From an uncultured Bacteroidales bacterium (lineage in GTDB: Bacteria; Bacteroidota; Bacteroidia; Bacteroidales; WCHB1-69): a stretch of 37,125 nucleotides of DNA. Below, one piece after another: positions 9,710 through 18,234 of this stretch; positions within the stretch are counted from its first letter, which is position 1; the number at the start of each line of letters is the position of its first letter. Under the pieces are notes generated by a model. That model was not told the origin of the DNA, ran no database searches, and saw only the letters and a list, made by a program, of their open reading frames with translations. The position numbers were made by a program, and so were the translations under genes. The stretch is from NCBI GenBank assembly GCA_946186495.1, contig CAMHNQ010000028.1, positions 1-37,125 on the forward strand. Reading direction: 5' to 3'.

Positions 9710-11200
9710 ATGAAAAATACCGACAATAAAGGCAAAGTCTTTTTATTCAATACGTTAAGCAAAAGAAAAGAGTTGCTTCAACCGATTACGCCCGACCATG
9801 TGGGGCTCTATGTCTGCGGGCCGACCGTCTATGGTGAGCCCCATTTAGGGCACGCCCGCCCGGCGGTCACCTTCGACGTGGTCTTCCGCTACCTCTCTCA
9901 CATCGGCTACAAAGTGCGCTATGTCCGCAACATCACGGATGTCGGCCATTTGGAGCACGATGCCGACGAGGGCGAGGACAAAATAGCCAAGAAAGCCCGT
10001 CTGGAACAGCTTGAGCCGATGGAGGTGGCGCAGTATTACATGGACAGCTACCACAAGGCAATGGACGCCCTCAACGTGAAAGGCCCCTCCATTGAACCCC
10101 GCGCCTCCGGCCACATCATCGAGCAAATCGAAATGGTGCAGAAAATCATTGAAAAAGGCTACGCCTACGTTTCCGAAGGCTCGGTCTATTTCGACGTGGA
10201 GAAGTTCGACAGGGATTTCGGTTACGGCAAACTCTCCGGGCGCGTCCTCTCCGAACTCATCGCCAACACCCGCGAATTGGACGGCCAGAGCGAAAAGCGC
10301 AACCCCGCCGACTTCGCCCTTTGGAAAAAAGCCGCCCCAGAGCACATCATGCGTTGGAACTCCCCCTGGAGCGTCGGCTTCCCCGGATGGCATATCGAAT
10401 GCACGGCCATGAGCACCAAGTACTTGGGCGAACAGTTCGACATCCACGGCGGCGGCATGGACCTGATGTTCCCGCACCATGAGTCGGAAGTGTGCCAGAG
10501 CACTGTGGCCAACGGCAAAAGCTCCGTGCGCTACTGGATGCACAACAACATGATCACCATCGATGGCCAGAAAATGGGCAAGTCGCTGGGCAACTTCATC
10601 ACGCTCAACGAGTTCTTCACCGGCAGCCACCCGAAGTTGGAGAAAGCCTACAGCCCGATGACCATCCGCTTTTTCGTGCTGCAGGCCTCCTACCGGGGTA
10701 CGGTGGACTTCAGCAACGCCGCCCTCCAATCCGCTGAAAAGGGCTTGGAGAAACTCTATGCAGCGGAACGCCACCTTGACAGCCTGAAGCCCGGCACCGC
10801 CTCTTCCGAGGACATCGTCGCGTTGCAGGAACGCTGCTACGAGGCCATGAACGACGACTTCAACACGCCGAAGGTCATTGCCGAGCTTTTCGATGCCACA
10901 CGCATCGTCAACGCCGTGAAGGACGGCCACGCTACGCTGACTGCCGAAGATCTCGACCTGCTGAAAAACACCTTCCGCACCTTCTTCTTCGACATCTTGG
11001 GCATAAAACCTGAACTGGCCCAAGGCGACACCCGCGAGCACGACGCCCTTGAGAAAGCCATGGCCCTGGTCCTCGACATGCGCAAGACCGCCAAGGTCGA
11101 GAAGAACTGGGCGTTGTCCGACAAGATCCGTGACGAACTCAACGCCGCCGGAATCGTGGTGAAAGACACTAAAGACGGTGCCGAGTGGAGCCTTGCGTAG
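9710..11200 (+). CDS. cysS: Cysteine--tRNA ligase
   Basis: A 496-aa class I aminoacyl-tRNA synthetase that charges tRNA-Cys in the cytoplasm. The N-terminus has [18 protein letters not shown]: the first Cys is a zinc ligand and HLGH is the HIGH signature. The other zinc ligands sit in the HIECTAMS and MFPHHESE segments, and KMGKSLGN is the KMSKS loop. The alpha-helical DALR-type anticodon-binding region follows (about residues 360-496) and ends in the typical GxxVKDTKDGxEW. The length is normal for the family. The chosen ATG is preceded by an A-rich leader with TTAGGA just before it. A hairpin terminator follows 24 bp after the stop. Confidence 0.98.
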   Translation: MKNTDNKGKVFLFNTLSKRKELLQPITPDHVGLYVCGPTVYGEPHLGHARPAVTFDVVFRYLSHIGYKVRYVRNITDVGHLEHDADEGEDKIAKKARLEQLEPMEVAQYYMDSYHKAMDALNVKGPSIEPRASGHIIEQIEMVQKIIEKGYAYVSEGSVYFDVEKFDRDFGYGKLSGRVLSELIANTRELDGQSEKRNPADFALWKKAAPEHIMRWNSPWSVGFPGWHIECTAMSTKYLGEQFDIHGGGMDLMFPHHESEVCQSTVANGKSSVRYWMHNNMITIDGQKMGKSLGNFITLNEFFTGSHPKLEKAYSPMTIRFFVLQASYRGTVDFSNAALQSAEKGLEKLYAAERHLDSLKPGTASSEDIVALQERCYEAMNDDFNTPKVIAELFDATRIVNAVKDGHATLTAEDLDLLKNTFRTFFFDILGIKPELAQGDTREHDALEKAMALVLDMRKTAKVEKNWALSDKIRDELNAAGIVVKDTKDGAEWSLA

Positions 11201-11224
11201 TTAGCGCATCGCAAACCGTAATCA

Positions 11225-11257
11225 GGCCGACTTCCCGATAGGGGAGCGGCCTTTTTT
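11225..11257 (+). terminator. Intrinsic terminator of cysS
   Basis: The GGCCG...CGGCC stem (11225-11229 with 11247-11251), extended inside by CCC/GGG pairing, is followed by TTTTTT. The minus strand has no T-run after the stem, so it serves cysS and not the convergent lptD. Confidence 0.85.
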
Positions 11258-11269
11258 GATCCCAAGCGG

Positions 11270-13882
11270 TTACAAGTTGTTCCGGAAATCCTGCTCCTTC
11301 TTGTACTTGAGTACGTCGCGCAAGGTGGAGGACTTCACGTTGATGGTGAAGGACCAGCCCTTGCGGTAGCCTATCGGGATCCAGTTGAAGCTCATCTCCC
11401 AGCAGTGCATGTCGCGGTAGATGTCCAGGGAGGTGTATGACAGGGACTTTTGCACGAAGTCGTAGCCTGTGGTGAATCCCACTCTCCATTTCTTGGTGAT
11501 GTTGATGTCGCCGTTCACGGCCAGCGTGTGCACCATGTTGTGCTTGTAGGGCTTCAATTCCTGGCCGAAATAGATGGCCCGATAGTAGTCGAGGTTGTCG
11601 TTGATTCCGTATGTGAAGGTGTAGTTGAAGGTCAGCGACCACGGCAGGCGGTTTTTCTGCCGTTCAGGATCCTTCGACTTGAAGGTGTTCTGGTCGATTC
11701 TGTAATTTAGCGACACGCTGTAGGTGCCGCCCGAAAAGCGGAGTAGCCGGCGGTTCGCCGACCACTCGGTGACGTTCACGCGGCGCCCTTGGTCGTTGAT
11801 ACTGTAGGGGTCGAAGATGAAGCTGTAGGTGAGGTACAGCTGCTTGAACAGCGTGCTACGTCCCGACATGGTGAGTGTTGACCAGTTCATCGAATCGGCG
11901 GCGAAGTCGTAGTACATCGAGATGTTGAAGTTGTCGATGAGCGGCACTTTCCTGACTCCGGTGACGGTGTCTTTCCTGGAACGCACCTTGATTTCCAAGT
12001 TGTTGCCGAAGGAGACTTGCGCCCGTGCCGTCATCCGGCTTGCACCGCCCCCGAAGATGGAGTTGTCATAGTAGGTGTATTCCACAATTTCGCCGGTCAT
12101 CGGGTTGACGTATTGCGCGTTGTTGCGTCCGTTGAGCTTGGGTTGGAAAGTGAAGTTGATGGTCGGGGTGATGATGTGCCGGATGGCGTTCAGCCCGCCC
12201 TTCTTGAAAATGTACATCACATAGACCTTGGTGGTGAGGTTTGAGGATATGTTCAGGTCGTGCACTGCGCCAAACTTGCGGTTGAAATGCTGGAACATCA
12301 CCGGCACCTCAGAAACCGCCGTGTCCCAGACCATCTCTCGCGTGTAGTGCTGGAGATACCACTTCTCGGTCAGCGTCACCGAAGTGTTCCAGTTGATGGT
12401 CTTGGCAATCTTGATGGGGATGGTGAGCGGGATGGTGTGCATCATGCCTGTCTCGAAGTGCTGCCATGTGACAGGCTTGAAAATCAGGGAATCGTAGGTG
12501 TTCACCTGTCCGACCAGCTGCGAGGACCACTTCATGGAGATGTTGTCGTACCATTTCAGCTTGCCGATTTTGTCTTTCTTCCGGAACGGGTAGAATTGCG
12601 CCACAGACATGTTGATGTTGGGCAGCTTCACGTTGACGGTGTGGTTGCTGGTGTTTTGCGAGTAGGAGACGGTGGCGTCAAGGAAGAAGATGTCGGCGGC
12701 GGAAGTCGAGAAGGAGACCGAGGAGGTGAACTGGTTGGAGAGGTAGTCGTTGGCCGAGGTCATGTTGTAGTGGGCGTAGTTCGCACTCTGCATGTCGATA
12801 TGGGCGTTGAAGCGGGTTCGCGGGTGTGACTTGTTGTCCTGCTTGTGGTCCCAGTAGATTTTGAAGTTGTTGCTTTTCTTGAAGTTGGCGGTGTCGATGC
12901 GGTCACCGGTGAGGGAACGTGCGAAGGCGACCTCCAGCAGGCCATTGCACTTGTACCGCCGAACGTAGTTGGACTTGGCCTTCAGGGCCCAGCTGCCGCG
13001 CGTGTAGAGGTCGGCGGAGAGCAGCAGGTCGATGTTGTCGTTGATGGCGAAGTAGAAGCCCAGGTCGCGCAGGTAGAACCCCAAAGACCCGGCCTGCCCG
13101 ATGGAGGGCATCACCAGTCCGGACTTGTGCTGGGCGTCCAAGGGGAAGAATCCGAACGGCAGGGCCAGCGGGGTGGGCACTCCGGTGAAACTCAGGTAGG
13201 CCGGCCCGATGAGAATCTTGTCGTGCTGGATGACCTTGGCCTTGGAGAAGGAAATCTCGAAGTGCGGGTCCTCCAGCTCGCAGGTCGTGTATTTGCCCCG
13301 CTTGATGTAGGCCACGTTGTCGCCCATCTTCTTCACCTGCTCGCCATGGATGTAACCGTCGTCCTGTGTGGTAATCACGTGCGTGATCTTGCCCTTGTGG
13401 GTGGTGAAGTTGTACTTGATCTCGCGGGCGTTGTAGTGGTCGCCTTGCTGGGAGAAGACAGGATGCCCGCGTACAGTCCCGATGGAGTCCGCCACGCCGC
13501 AGGCGTACAGCTCGTTGTTCTGGAAGTCGATCTCGATGTAGTCGGCCCGCAGCTCCATGTCCTCGTACCGGACCACCGCGTCGCCGAACAGGTAGGTGAA
13601 GCGCCGCTGAAGGTCGTTCACCACGGAGTCCTTCGCGCTGTATTCCACTGTCGAGGCGATGGCGTTGGAAGAAATCACCTTCGGTGATGTCGCGATTAGG
13701 AGCGACGAATCCGCGGTAACGGCTGGTGCCATGCTGCGGACACCTGTGTCTGACGGCGTGCGAGCCGGCCGTCCACGACGATTGCCCTGTGCGGCCACAC
13801 AAAGGCACAAAACACTGAATGCGAAGACGATAAGCAGCCTTCGAAAATATGAAAAATCCAGTGTGTATATTTTTTTAATCAA
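11270..13882 (-). CDS. lptD: LPS-assembly protein LptD, OstA N-domain plus beta-barrel
   Basis: An 870-aa outer-membrane protein. A signal peptide (RRLLIVFAFSVLCLCVAAQ) precedes a low-complexity linker and then an OstA/LptA-like jelly-roll (about residues 80-260; the FGDAVVRYEDMELRADYIEIDF and NAREIKYNFTTHKGKI stretches are typical). A long series of amphipathic aromatic-rich strands follows, as expected for the C-terminal barrel that inserts lipopolysaccharide in the outer leaflet. Bacteroidota proteins of this type are annotated as putative LPS assembly LptD. The frame begins with TTG at 13882. No ATG exists before residue 51, and starting there would remove the signal peptide, so a TTG start is preferred. 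Its promoter overlaps that of the divergent amidase gene. Confidence 0.85.
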   Translation of the reverse strand: MIKKIYTLDFSYFRRLLIVFAFSVLCLCVAAQGNRRGRPARTPSDTGVRSMAPAVTADSSLLIATSPKVISSNAIASTVEYSAKDSVVNDLQRRFTYLFGDAVVRYEDMELRADYIEIDFQNNELYACGVADSIGTVRGHPVFSQQGDHYNAREIKYNFTTHKGKITHVITTQDDGYIHGEQVKKMGDNVAYIKRGKYTTCELEDPHFEISFSKAKVIQHDKILIGPAYLSFTGVPTPLALPFGFFPLDAQHKSGLVMPSIGQAGSLGFYLRDLGFYFAINDNIDLLLSADLYTRGSWALKAKSNYVRRYKCNGLLEVAFARSLTGDRIDTANFKKSNNFKIYWDHKQDNKSHPRTRFNAHIDMQSANYAHYNMTSANDYLSNQFTSSVSFSTSAADIFFLDATVSYSQNTSNHTVNVKLPNINMSVAQFYPFRKKDKIGKLKWYDNISMKWSSQLVGQVNTYDSLIFKPVTWQHFETGMMHTIPLTIPIKIAKTINWNTSVTLTEKWYLQHYTREMVWDTAVSEVPVMFQHFNRKFGAVHDLNISSNLTTKVYVMYIFKKGGLNAIRHIITPTINFTFQPKLNGRNNAQYVNPMTGEIVEYTYYDNSIFGGGASRMTARAQVSFGNNLEIKVRSRKDTVTGVRKVPLIDNFNISMYYDFAADSMNWSTLTMSGRSTLFKQLYLTYSFIFDPYSINDQGRRVNVTEWSANRRLLRFSGGTYSVSLNYRIDQNTFKSKDPERQKNRLPWSLTFNYTFTYGINDNLDYYRAIYFGQELKPYKHNMVHTLAVNGDINITKKWRVGFTTGYDFVQKSLSYTSLDIYRDMHCWEMSFNWIPIGYRKGWSFTINVKSSTLRDVLKYKKEQDFRNNL

Positions 13883-13908
13883 TCCGTGATTTCTTCAGTC
13901 AATAATTT

Positions 13909-13916
13909 TAATTTTG
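13909..13916 (+). promoter_or_regulatory. -7 box for the amidase gene
   Basis: TAATTTTG lies 40 nt before the ATG at 13957 and inside the leader of the divergent lptD transcript. Confidence 0.5.
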
Positions 13917-13930
13917 CGCGAAAAAAGCAG

Positions 13931-13938
13931 CAAAGATA
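13931..13938 (-). promoter_or_regulatory. -7 box for lptD
   Basis: The minus strand reads TATCTTTG, 48 nt before the lptD start. It lies to the right of the plus-strand box, so the two promoters cross and their start sites would fall within a few bases of each other. Confidence 0.55.
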
Positions 13939-13956
13939 ATCAAAAAATCGAAAGGT

Positions 13957-15153
13957 ATGAACTCGAAAATATTTTTCTTATTATACTTGTTGATATTTTT
14001 TTTCGCCGCCCCCGCCATCGCCCAAAAAGACGGGAAAACCTTCAAGGTTGTCATTGACGCAGGGCACGGCGGCAAGGACCCCGGTTGCATGGGTGCCTAT
14101 ACCAAGGAAAAGGATGTCGCCCTCAGCGTGGCCTTGAAAACCGGAAAACTCATCAGCGACAACTGCCCGAACGTCAAGGTGATATATACCCGCAGCACGG
14201 ATGTGTTCGTCGAACTCTACCGCCGTGCCAAAATCGCCAACGACAACCATGCCGACCTGTTCATCTCCTTCCACTGCAACGCCAGTGAAAACAAGACCGC
14301 CAACGGCATAGACACCTGGGTGATGGGCCTGCACAAGAGCGACGCCAACCTCGCCGTGGCACGCGCCGAGAACTCCGCGATGCTCAAGGAAAAGGACTAC
14401 GAGCAGAACTACGGCGGCTTCAACCCCAACTCCCCGGAGTCCGCCGTCATGTTCTCCCTCTACTCCTCCGCTTACCTGAACAACTCCATCCTGCTGGCAG
14501 ACAAGGTCCAGAAAAACCTCATACGCGCCACCAAACTGCGCGACCGCGGCGTCAACCAGGCCGGCTACTGGGTGCTCTGGTCCGTCTCCATGCCCAGCAT
14601 CCTCATCGAAATGGGCTTCCTCACCAATCCTAATGAGGAAAAATATCTCTCGGATGACAAAAACAGACAAAACATAGCCGAGGCCATATTCCAAGGATTC
14701 GTCTCCTATTATACACAAATGACAGGCAATAAAGTCAGTCTCCCTGACGTTCTTTCCGACAGCGATATAGAATATGATAAAACCCATAAACCCATAAGTC
14801 ATGATAACAACAATGATAATTATTCTGATAATCAATCAGATAAGAAAATGGATATCGAAGAGGCCTCGTTAGCCAACACCGTCGTCAACCCCGACGGGAT
14901 TCGCTTTATGGTCCAGTTCATGGCGGTGCCCGAAAAAATCGCCTTCTCCGACAAACGCTTCCGTGGCATCCCTAATGTGAACCGCTTCTACGAGGGGAAT
15001 CTGTGGAAGTACACTGCCGGAAACGAGCCCGATCTCCGGTCCGCCAAGGATATTCTCAAGGAGGTCAAGGCCAAATACCCCGACGCCTTCATCATCGCCT
15101 TCAAGGGCGAAAATAAAATCCCGGTGTCAGAGGCCGTGAAACTTCTCAAATAA
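13957..15153 (+). CDS. N-acetylmuramoyl-L-alanine amidase (Amidase_3) with SPOR-like C-terminal domain
   Basis: A 398-aa periplasmic zinc amidase that cuts the bond between MurNAc and the stem peptide of peptidoglycan. A signal peptide (FFLLYLLIFFFAAPAIAQ) is followed by the Amidase_3 domain (residues 30-245). Its zinc ligands are His37 (DAGHGG), Glu51 (KEKD) and His106 (SFHCNAS), and the catalytic Glu218 is in IEMGFLTNP. An Asp/Asn/Ser-rich linker (about 265-300) leads to a C-terminal region (IRFMVQFM...AFKGENKIPVSEAVKLLK) resembling a SPOR-type fold, which in relatives binds septal glycan. It is divergent from lptD, and the MCE gene follows 109 bp downstream with its own -7 box. The role in cell separation is inferred from the family. 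Confidence 0.93.
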   Translation: MNSKIFFLLYLLIFFFAAPAIAQKDGKTFKVVIDAGHGGKDPGCMGAYTKEKDVALSVALKTGKLISDNCPNVKVIYTRSTDVFVELYRRAKIANDNHADLFISFHCNASENKTANGIDTWVMGLHKSDANLAVARAENSAMLKEKDYEQNYGGFNPNSPESAVMFSLYSSAYLNNSILLADKVQKNLIRATKLRDRGVNQAGYWVLWSVSMPSILIEMGFLTNPNEEKYLSDDKNRQNIAEAIFQGFVSYYTQMTGNKVSLPDVLSDSDIEYDKTHKPISHDNNNDNYSDNQSDKKMDIEEASLANTVVNPDGIRFMVQFMAVPEKIAFSDKRFRGIPNVNRFYEGNLWKYTAGNEPDLRSAKDILKEVKAKYPDAFIIAFKGENKIPVSEAVKLLK

Positions 15154-15231
15154 TCCGGCCACTGTCGGGGCTTACCCTGCATGGTGGATAGATTGTTGAA
15201 AATTTGGGACGGCATGATATGAAAAAAATCC

Positions 15232-15239
15232 TATTTTTG
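15232..15239 (+). promoter_or_regulatory. -7 box for the MCE gene
   Basis: TATTTTTG lies 23 nt before the ATG at 15263. A TTTG at 15203-15206 is a possible but widely spaced -33 element. Confidence 0.5.
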
Positions 15240-15262
15240 CAGCTTGTAGAAATCAGGCTTTA

Positions 15263-16243
15263 ATGAGTAAAAGTATTGACAAACCCTTTTCCGCAAAGGA
15301 GATGAAAAGCATCAAGGTCGCCCTGTTCTGTATCGTGGCTGTTGTGATTTTCTATTTTGGTGCGACATTTCTGAAAGGAATCAATGTCTTTGGGAAGAAA
15401 AACTACTATTATGCGGTATTCGAGGATATAGGAGACCTGCACGAGAGCGACAACGTGACGCTGAACGGTTATGTGATTGGCAAAGTGAATGGAATCAAGT
15501 TGTTGAGCAGCAGACCAGTACGTATATGCGCTGAAATCCTGATCACCGAGAATCTCGATATCCCGGAAGACTCCGAGTTCGAAGTCACCCAGAAGGACGT
15601 TCTGGGCGGCAAGGTGGTGAACCTTCACCTCGGGGCCTCTCCCGCCTTGGCCCAACGGGGCGACACGCTGGGGTGCTACCTCTCCCGCGGCATGCTCGAC
15701 GGGGTGGGCGACTTGGTGGCCCAGCTCCAGAGCGTCGTCTCTTCTGCCGACACTATCGGCCAGAACCTCAAGCTCGCATTCCGCACCTCCGACCCCGTCA
15801 ACGGCGGCCTCATGATCAAGAACACCCTTGCGAATCTCGAACAGACCACCCACGACCTCTCCATGCTCATGGCCGACAATGGCCCGAAAGTCAACCGCGT
15901 GCTTTCGCAGCTTGACGCCCTTTCCAAAACCCTTGCCGATGCCGGTCCGCAAATCCAAGCCGTCGTGGAGAACCTCGATAACATCTCCGACTCGTTGGCT
16001 CAGAGCAACATACGCTCTTTTGTCAATAGTGCCCAACTCACAATCGAAAACGCAAACCAAATCCTTGACGATGCACGGAATGGCCGGGGGACTGTCGGTC
16101 AGCTACTTCAAAACGATTCGGTATATAACAACATAAACTATACGCTGGATTGTATAAACACACTGGTCAAGGATGTTCGGCAGAATCCCTCAAAGTATAT
16201 AAATGTGACGATTTTCGGCAAGAAAGTTAAAACAAATCAGTAA
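15263..16243 (+). CDS. MCE/MlaD-family lipid-transport protein
   Basis: A 326-aa inner-membrane-anchored periplasmic protein. One N-terminal membrane span (IKVALFCIVAVVIFYFGATF) is followed by an MCE domain (about residues 45-125; YAVFEDIGDLHESDNVTLNG and GGKVVNLHLG) and a long coiled-coil or helical tail with NLEQT, VNRVLSQLDALSKTL and VVENLDNISDSLAQ. This architecture matches the substrate-binding MlaD subunit of retrograde phospholipid transport systems. The usual MlaE permease and MlaF ATPase genes are not adjacent, so its partners must be encoded elsewhere. The gene ends 16 bp before the left arm of the inverted-repeat-bounded unit at 16259. Confidence 0.88.
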   Translation: MSKSIDKPFSAKEMKSIKVALFCIVAVVIFYFGATFLKGINVFGKKNYYYAVFEDIGDLHESDNVTLNGYVIGKVNGIKLLSSRPVRICAEILITENLDIPEDSEFEVTQKDVLGGKVVNLHLGASPALAQRGDTLGCYLSRGMLDGVGDLVAQLQSVVSSADTIGQNLKLAFRTSDPVNGGLMIKNTLANLEQTTHDLSMLMADNGPKVNRVLSQLDALSKTLADAGPQIQAVVENLDNISDSLAQSNIRSFVNSAQLTIENANQILDDARNGRGTVGQLLQNDSVYNNINYTLDCINTLVKDVRQNPSKYINVTIFGKKVKTNQ

Positions 16244-16340
16244 GACAATTAAAGACTCAAGTTTCGCATGTTAAAAAAAGAAGAAAAACAAGCGAGAGAA
16301 GAATGTTTCCGGCCGCAGCAGGCCGCTGCGGCGCGGGCGA

Positions 16341-16392
16341 ACTCCCCTTCTGTTTCAAGGGGTGCCGTTAGGCGGGGTAGTAATATAAAACA
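16341..16392 (+). repeat. Palindromic intergenic repeat, copy A
   Basis: This copy has CCCCTTC followed by an imperfect AAGGGG arm, then GTGCCGTTAGGCGGGGTAG and TAATATAAAAC. It is the same family as copies B (24838-24880) and C (26626-26679, reversed). The homology with copy C continues past AAAACATC into TTCCTTG, almost to the DUF559 ATG. Confidence 0.7.
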
Positions 16393-16411
16393 TCAGAATT
16401 CCTTGTGAAAA

Positions 16412-16663
16412 ATGACCCTCATCAACAATATACAAATCAAAGACCACTATGCCCATGCTCTCCCTGAAAACAGGGCGTTGTTGGGCTATGCCCGCAAGAA
16501 TCGAAGGGCTGGCAACATGGCCGAGAATGCGTTCTGGAAACAAGCGCACAAGAAAACGAAGGTGTTCCACACGACAGATTTTGACGTGCTGCAGCATGTG
16601 AACATCGTGCTTGCGGATTTGAGGAAATACATTGTTGAGAATTACGAGCACGCGGCTGATTAA
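16412..16663 (+). pseudogene. DUF559 (Vsr-like) endonuclease gene with its core deleted
   Basis: An 83-aa open frame. Residues 17-47 (ENRALLGYARKNRRAGNMAE.. and FWKQ.HKK) resemble the N-terminus of DUF559 proteins. Residues 50-78 (FHTTDFDVLQHVNIVLADLR and KYIVENY) resemble their C-terminal end, where relatives read roughly RITDFDVLHHL..V...L..YI. The middle of the family, with the NYIVDFYV and EIDGSSH nuclease motifs, is absent, and the two ends are joined in frame at about residue 48. Intact relatives are about 110-130 aa. It is therefore a deletion derivative without the catalytic core. The family assignment is from memory of the family pattern and is fairly, but not fully, certain. Confidence 0.65.
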
Positions 16664-16760
16664 AAAAGGAATGACAACACCTTTGCCAGAAAAGGCTTTT
16701 TTCTGATATATATATAGTTGAAAACAAACATGCGAAACTTAAATTAAAGATTAATCAAAT

Positions 16761-17345
16761 ATGGAAATTACAGGAAAATTGATTCAGAAACTCCCCGTGC
16801 AATCGGGTGTCAGCAGCTCCGGTAACAACTGGTCGAAGGCAGAGTTCGTGATAGAGACTGTGGAACAGTATCCCAAAAAAGTGTGTGCTAATCTGTGGGG
16901 CGACCGCGCCAGGGCGTTGGACCAGTTCCAGATAGGCGCACTGGTCACCGTCTCGTTCGACTTGGAGTCCCGCGAGTACAATGGACGTTGGTACACGGAT
17001 GTCCGTGCCTGGAAAGTGGAGGCGGGAACCCCGGCAGCCGTTGCCGGCGCCCCCATGTATGCCCCGCAGCAGCCTGCATACGGTCAGCCTCAGGGCTACC
17101 CGCAACCCCAGCAGCAGGTCTACCCGCCGCAAGGTTATCCGCAACAGTCCCAAGTGTTTGCCCCGCAGCAGTCCCCGTACCCGCCACAAGCTCAACCTTA
17201 TGCTCAAGCTCCTCAGCAACCCTACGCTCAGGGTCAGCCACAGCAGACCCCTTACGCTCAAGTTCAGCCAGACTTAGGCTCCCTGCCCCAAATGCCTCAA
17301 GAGACATTCACGGATGAAGGCGGTGCAGATGACCTGCCGTTCTGA
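16761..17345 (+). CDS. DUF3127 protein with Pro/Gln/Tyr-rich tail and SSB-like acidic tip
   Basis: A 194-aa protein. Residues 1-95 are a DUF3127 domain (MEITGKLIQKLPVQSGVSSS start, QYPKKVCANLWGDRA, YTDVRAWKVE), predicted to adopt an OB fold like single-stranded DNA-binding proteins. Residues 96-170 are a low-complexity Pro/Gln/Tyr/Ala tail. The protein ends in GGADDLPF, which closely resembles the acidic C-terminal tip of bacterial SSB (DDxPF) that recruits repair and replication proteins. Its ATG follows the right arm of the 16259-16740 unit by 20 bp, so any promoter upstream may lie inside that unit (TATAGTTG at 16713-16720 is one mismatch from a -7 box). The nlpC and mltG genes follow in the same direction. 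A role in DNA metabolism is inferred. Confidence 0.85.
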   Translation: MEITGKLIQKLPVQSGVSSSGNNWSKAEFVIETVEQYPKKVCANLWGDRARALDQFQIGALVTVSFDLESREYNGRWYTDVRAWKVEAGTPAAVAGAPMYAPQQPAYGQPQGYPQPQQQVYPPQGYPQQSQVFAPQQSPYPPQAQPYAQAPQQPYAQGQPQQTPYAQVQPDLGSLPQMPQETFTDEGGADDLPF

Positions 17346-17391
17346 CTTGTTACACAAATGATTTAATGATACCTTAATTAGATGGAGTATT

Positions 17392-18186
17392 ATGGATGCA
17401 GGGATTTGTCATCTGACGTTAATTCCGCTTCGGGCGGAACCGTCCCACCGTTCAGAAATGGTGAGCCAATTGATTTTTGGCGAACCCTATGTAGTGTTAG
17501 AGGCATGCAAGGAGTGGATCCGTGTCAAGACGTGCTTCGACCACTATGAGGGTTGGATTCAAGTCGAACAGTATTACGAAATCACCGAGGGCGATTTGAA
17601 TGCTTATCTCGAATCTCCCCGCCTGCGCTTGCGCACAAAGGTGGTTGAAGCTGCCGATCTGGGAATGAATCTCCTTTCGATGGGGGCGATGATGGGTGAA
17701 GACAGCCGTCTGCCCGTCCGCTTCGAGTTCGCTCCTCCGGACATGACCACGTGGGTTCCCGTCAACAACCCCAAGGAACACCCCACTTACGGACAGCGGA
17801 TGAAACGGCTCAAGGAGGCGGCGTTCGACCTTCTGGGAACCCCTTACCTCTGGGGTGGCCGTACCCCTTTCGGAATCGATTGCTCCGGCTTCACACAGCT
17901 CTTGTATTCCCTGGTCGACATTACGCTTCCCCGCGACGCATCCCAACAGGTCCTTTGCGGTAGTACGGTGGACTTCATCCAGGAGGCAACTCTCGGAGAC
18001 CTGGCTTTCTTCGACAATGAAGACGGCGCAGTTGTGCACGTCGGGATGGTTGTCCAACCTGGCATGATTATACATGCCTCCGGTTGTGTGCGCGTTGACC
18101 TTTTGGACGAAACGGGAATCTTCAATCGTGAATCACAGCAGTATTCCCATCATCTTAAGGTGGTGAAAAGAGTTGTGGACAATTGA
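17392..18186 (+). CDS. SH3 / NlpC-P60 peptidoglycan endopeptidase
   Basis: A 264-aa protein. The N-terminal half contains bacterial SH3-like domains (residues 10-65; EWIRVKTCFDHYEGWI) that bind cell-wall peptides. The C-terminal half is an NlpC/P60 cysteine peptidase domain: the catalytic Cys is in YLWGGRTPFGIDCSGF, the catalytic His in VVHVGMVV, and the third polar residue lies near IIHASGCVRVD. Such enzymes cut the gamma-D-Glu-diamino acid bond of stem peptides. The sequence begins without an obvious signal peptide, as in the cytoplasmic or recycling-type YkfC-like enzymes of Bacteroidales. It sits 46 bp after the DUF3127 gene and 48 bp before mltG, so the three are probably co-transcribed. 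Confidence 0.92.
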   Translation: MDAGICHLTLIPLRAEPSHRSEMVSQLIFGEPYVVLEACKEWIRVKTCFDHYEGWIQVEQYYEITEGDLNAYLESPRLRLRTKVVEAADLGMNLLSMGAMMGEDSRLPVRFEFAPPDMTTWVPVNNPKEHPTYGQRMKRLKEAAFDLLGTPYLWGGRTPFGIDCSGFTQLLYSLVDITLPRDASQQVLCGSTVDFIQEATLGDLAFFDNEDGAVVHVGMVVQPGMIIHASGCVRVDLLDETGIFNRESQQYSHHLKVVKRVVDN

Positions 18187-18234
18187 ATGACAAAAGGGAC
18201 GATGGGCGATGAAGCCAAGTGATGACAACAAGCG

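Larger units (their letters stand above)
16259..16740. mobile_element. 482-bp unit bounded by a perfect 14-bp inverted repeat, carrying a DUF559 remnant
   Basis: AAGTTTCGCATGTT at 16259-16272 is the exact reverse complement of AACATGCGAAACTT at 16727-16740. The 9-bp direct repeat AATTAAAGA lies just outside both ends (16247-16255 and 16742-16750), separated from the arms by 3 and 1 nt, which looks like an imperfect target-site duplication. Inside are an 8-bp GC-rich hairpin (16312-16332), one copy of the CCCCTTC palindromic repeat (16341-16392) and a deleted DUF559 gene. The arrangement suggests a MITE-like insertion. An invertible segment is a less likely alternative. No transposase is present. 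Confidence 0.55.

Noticed and set aside
9845..11041. 398-codon minus-strand frame opposite cysS
   Set aside because: It is antisense to a clear cysteinyl-tRNA synthetase and has no motif of its own.
16259..16740. Invertible promoter of the Bacteroides capsule type
   Set aside because: The arms are 14 bp and the segment is 482 bp with a decayed gene inside, and no invertase gene is nearby. The near-adjacent direct repeat favours insertion. Inversion is not excluded.
18187..18234. Possible heptamer array between nlpC and mltG (GGACGAT, GGGCGAT)
   Set aside because: Only two units match before the period is lost, which is too few to separate from chance.
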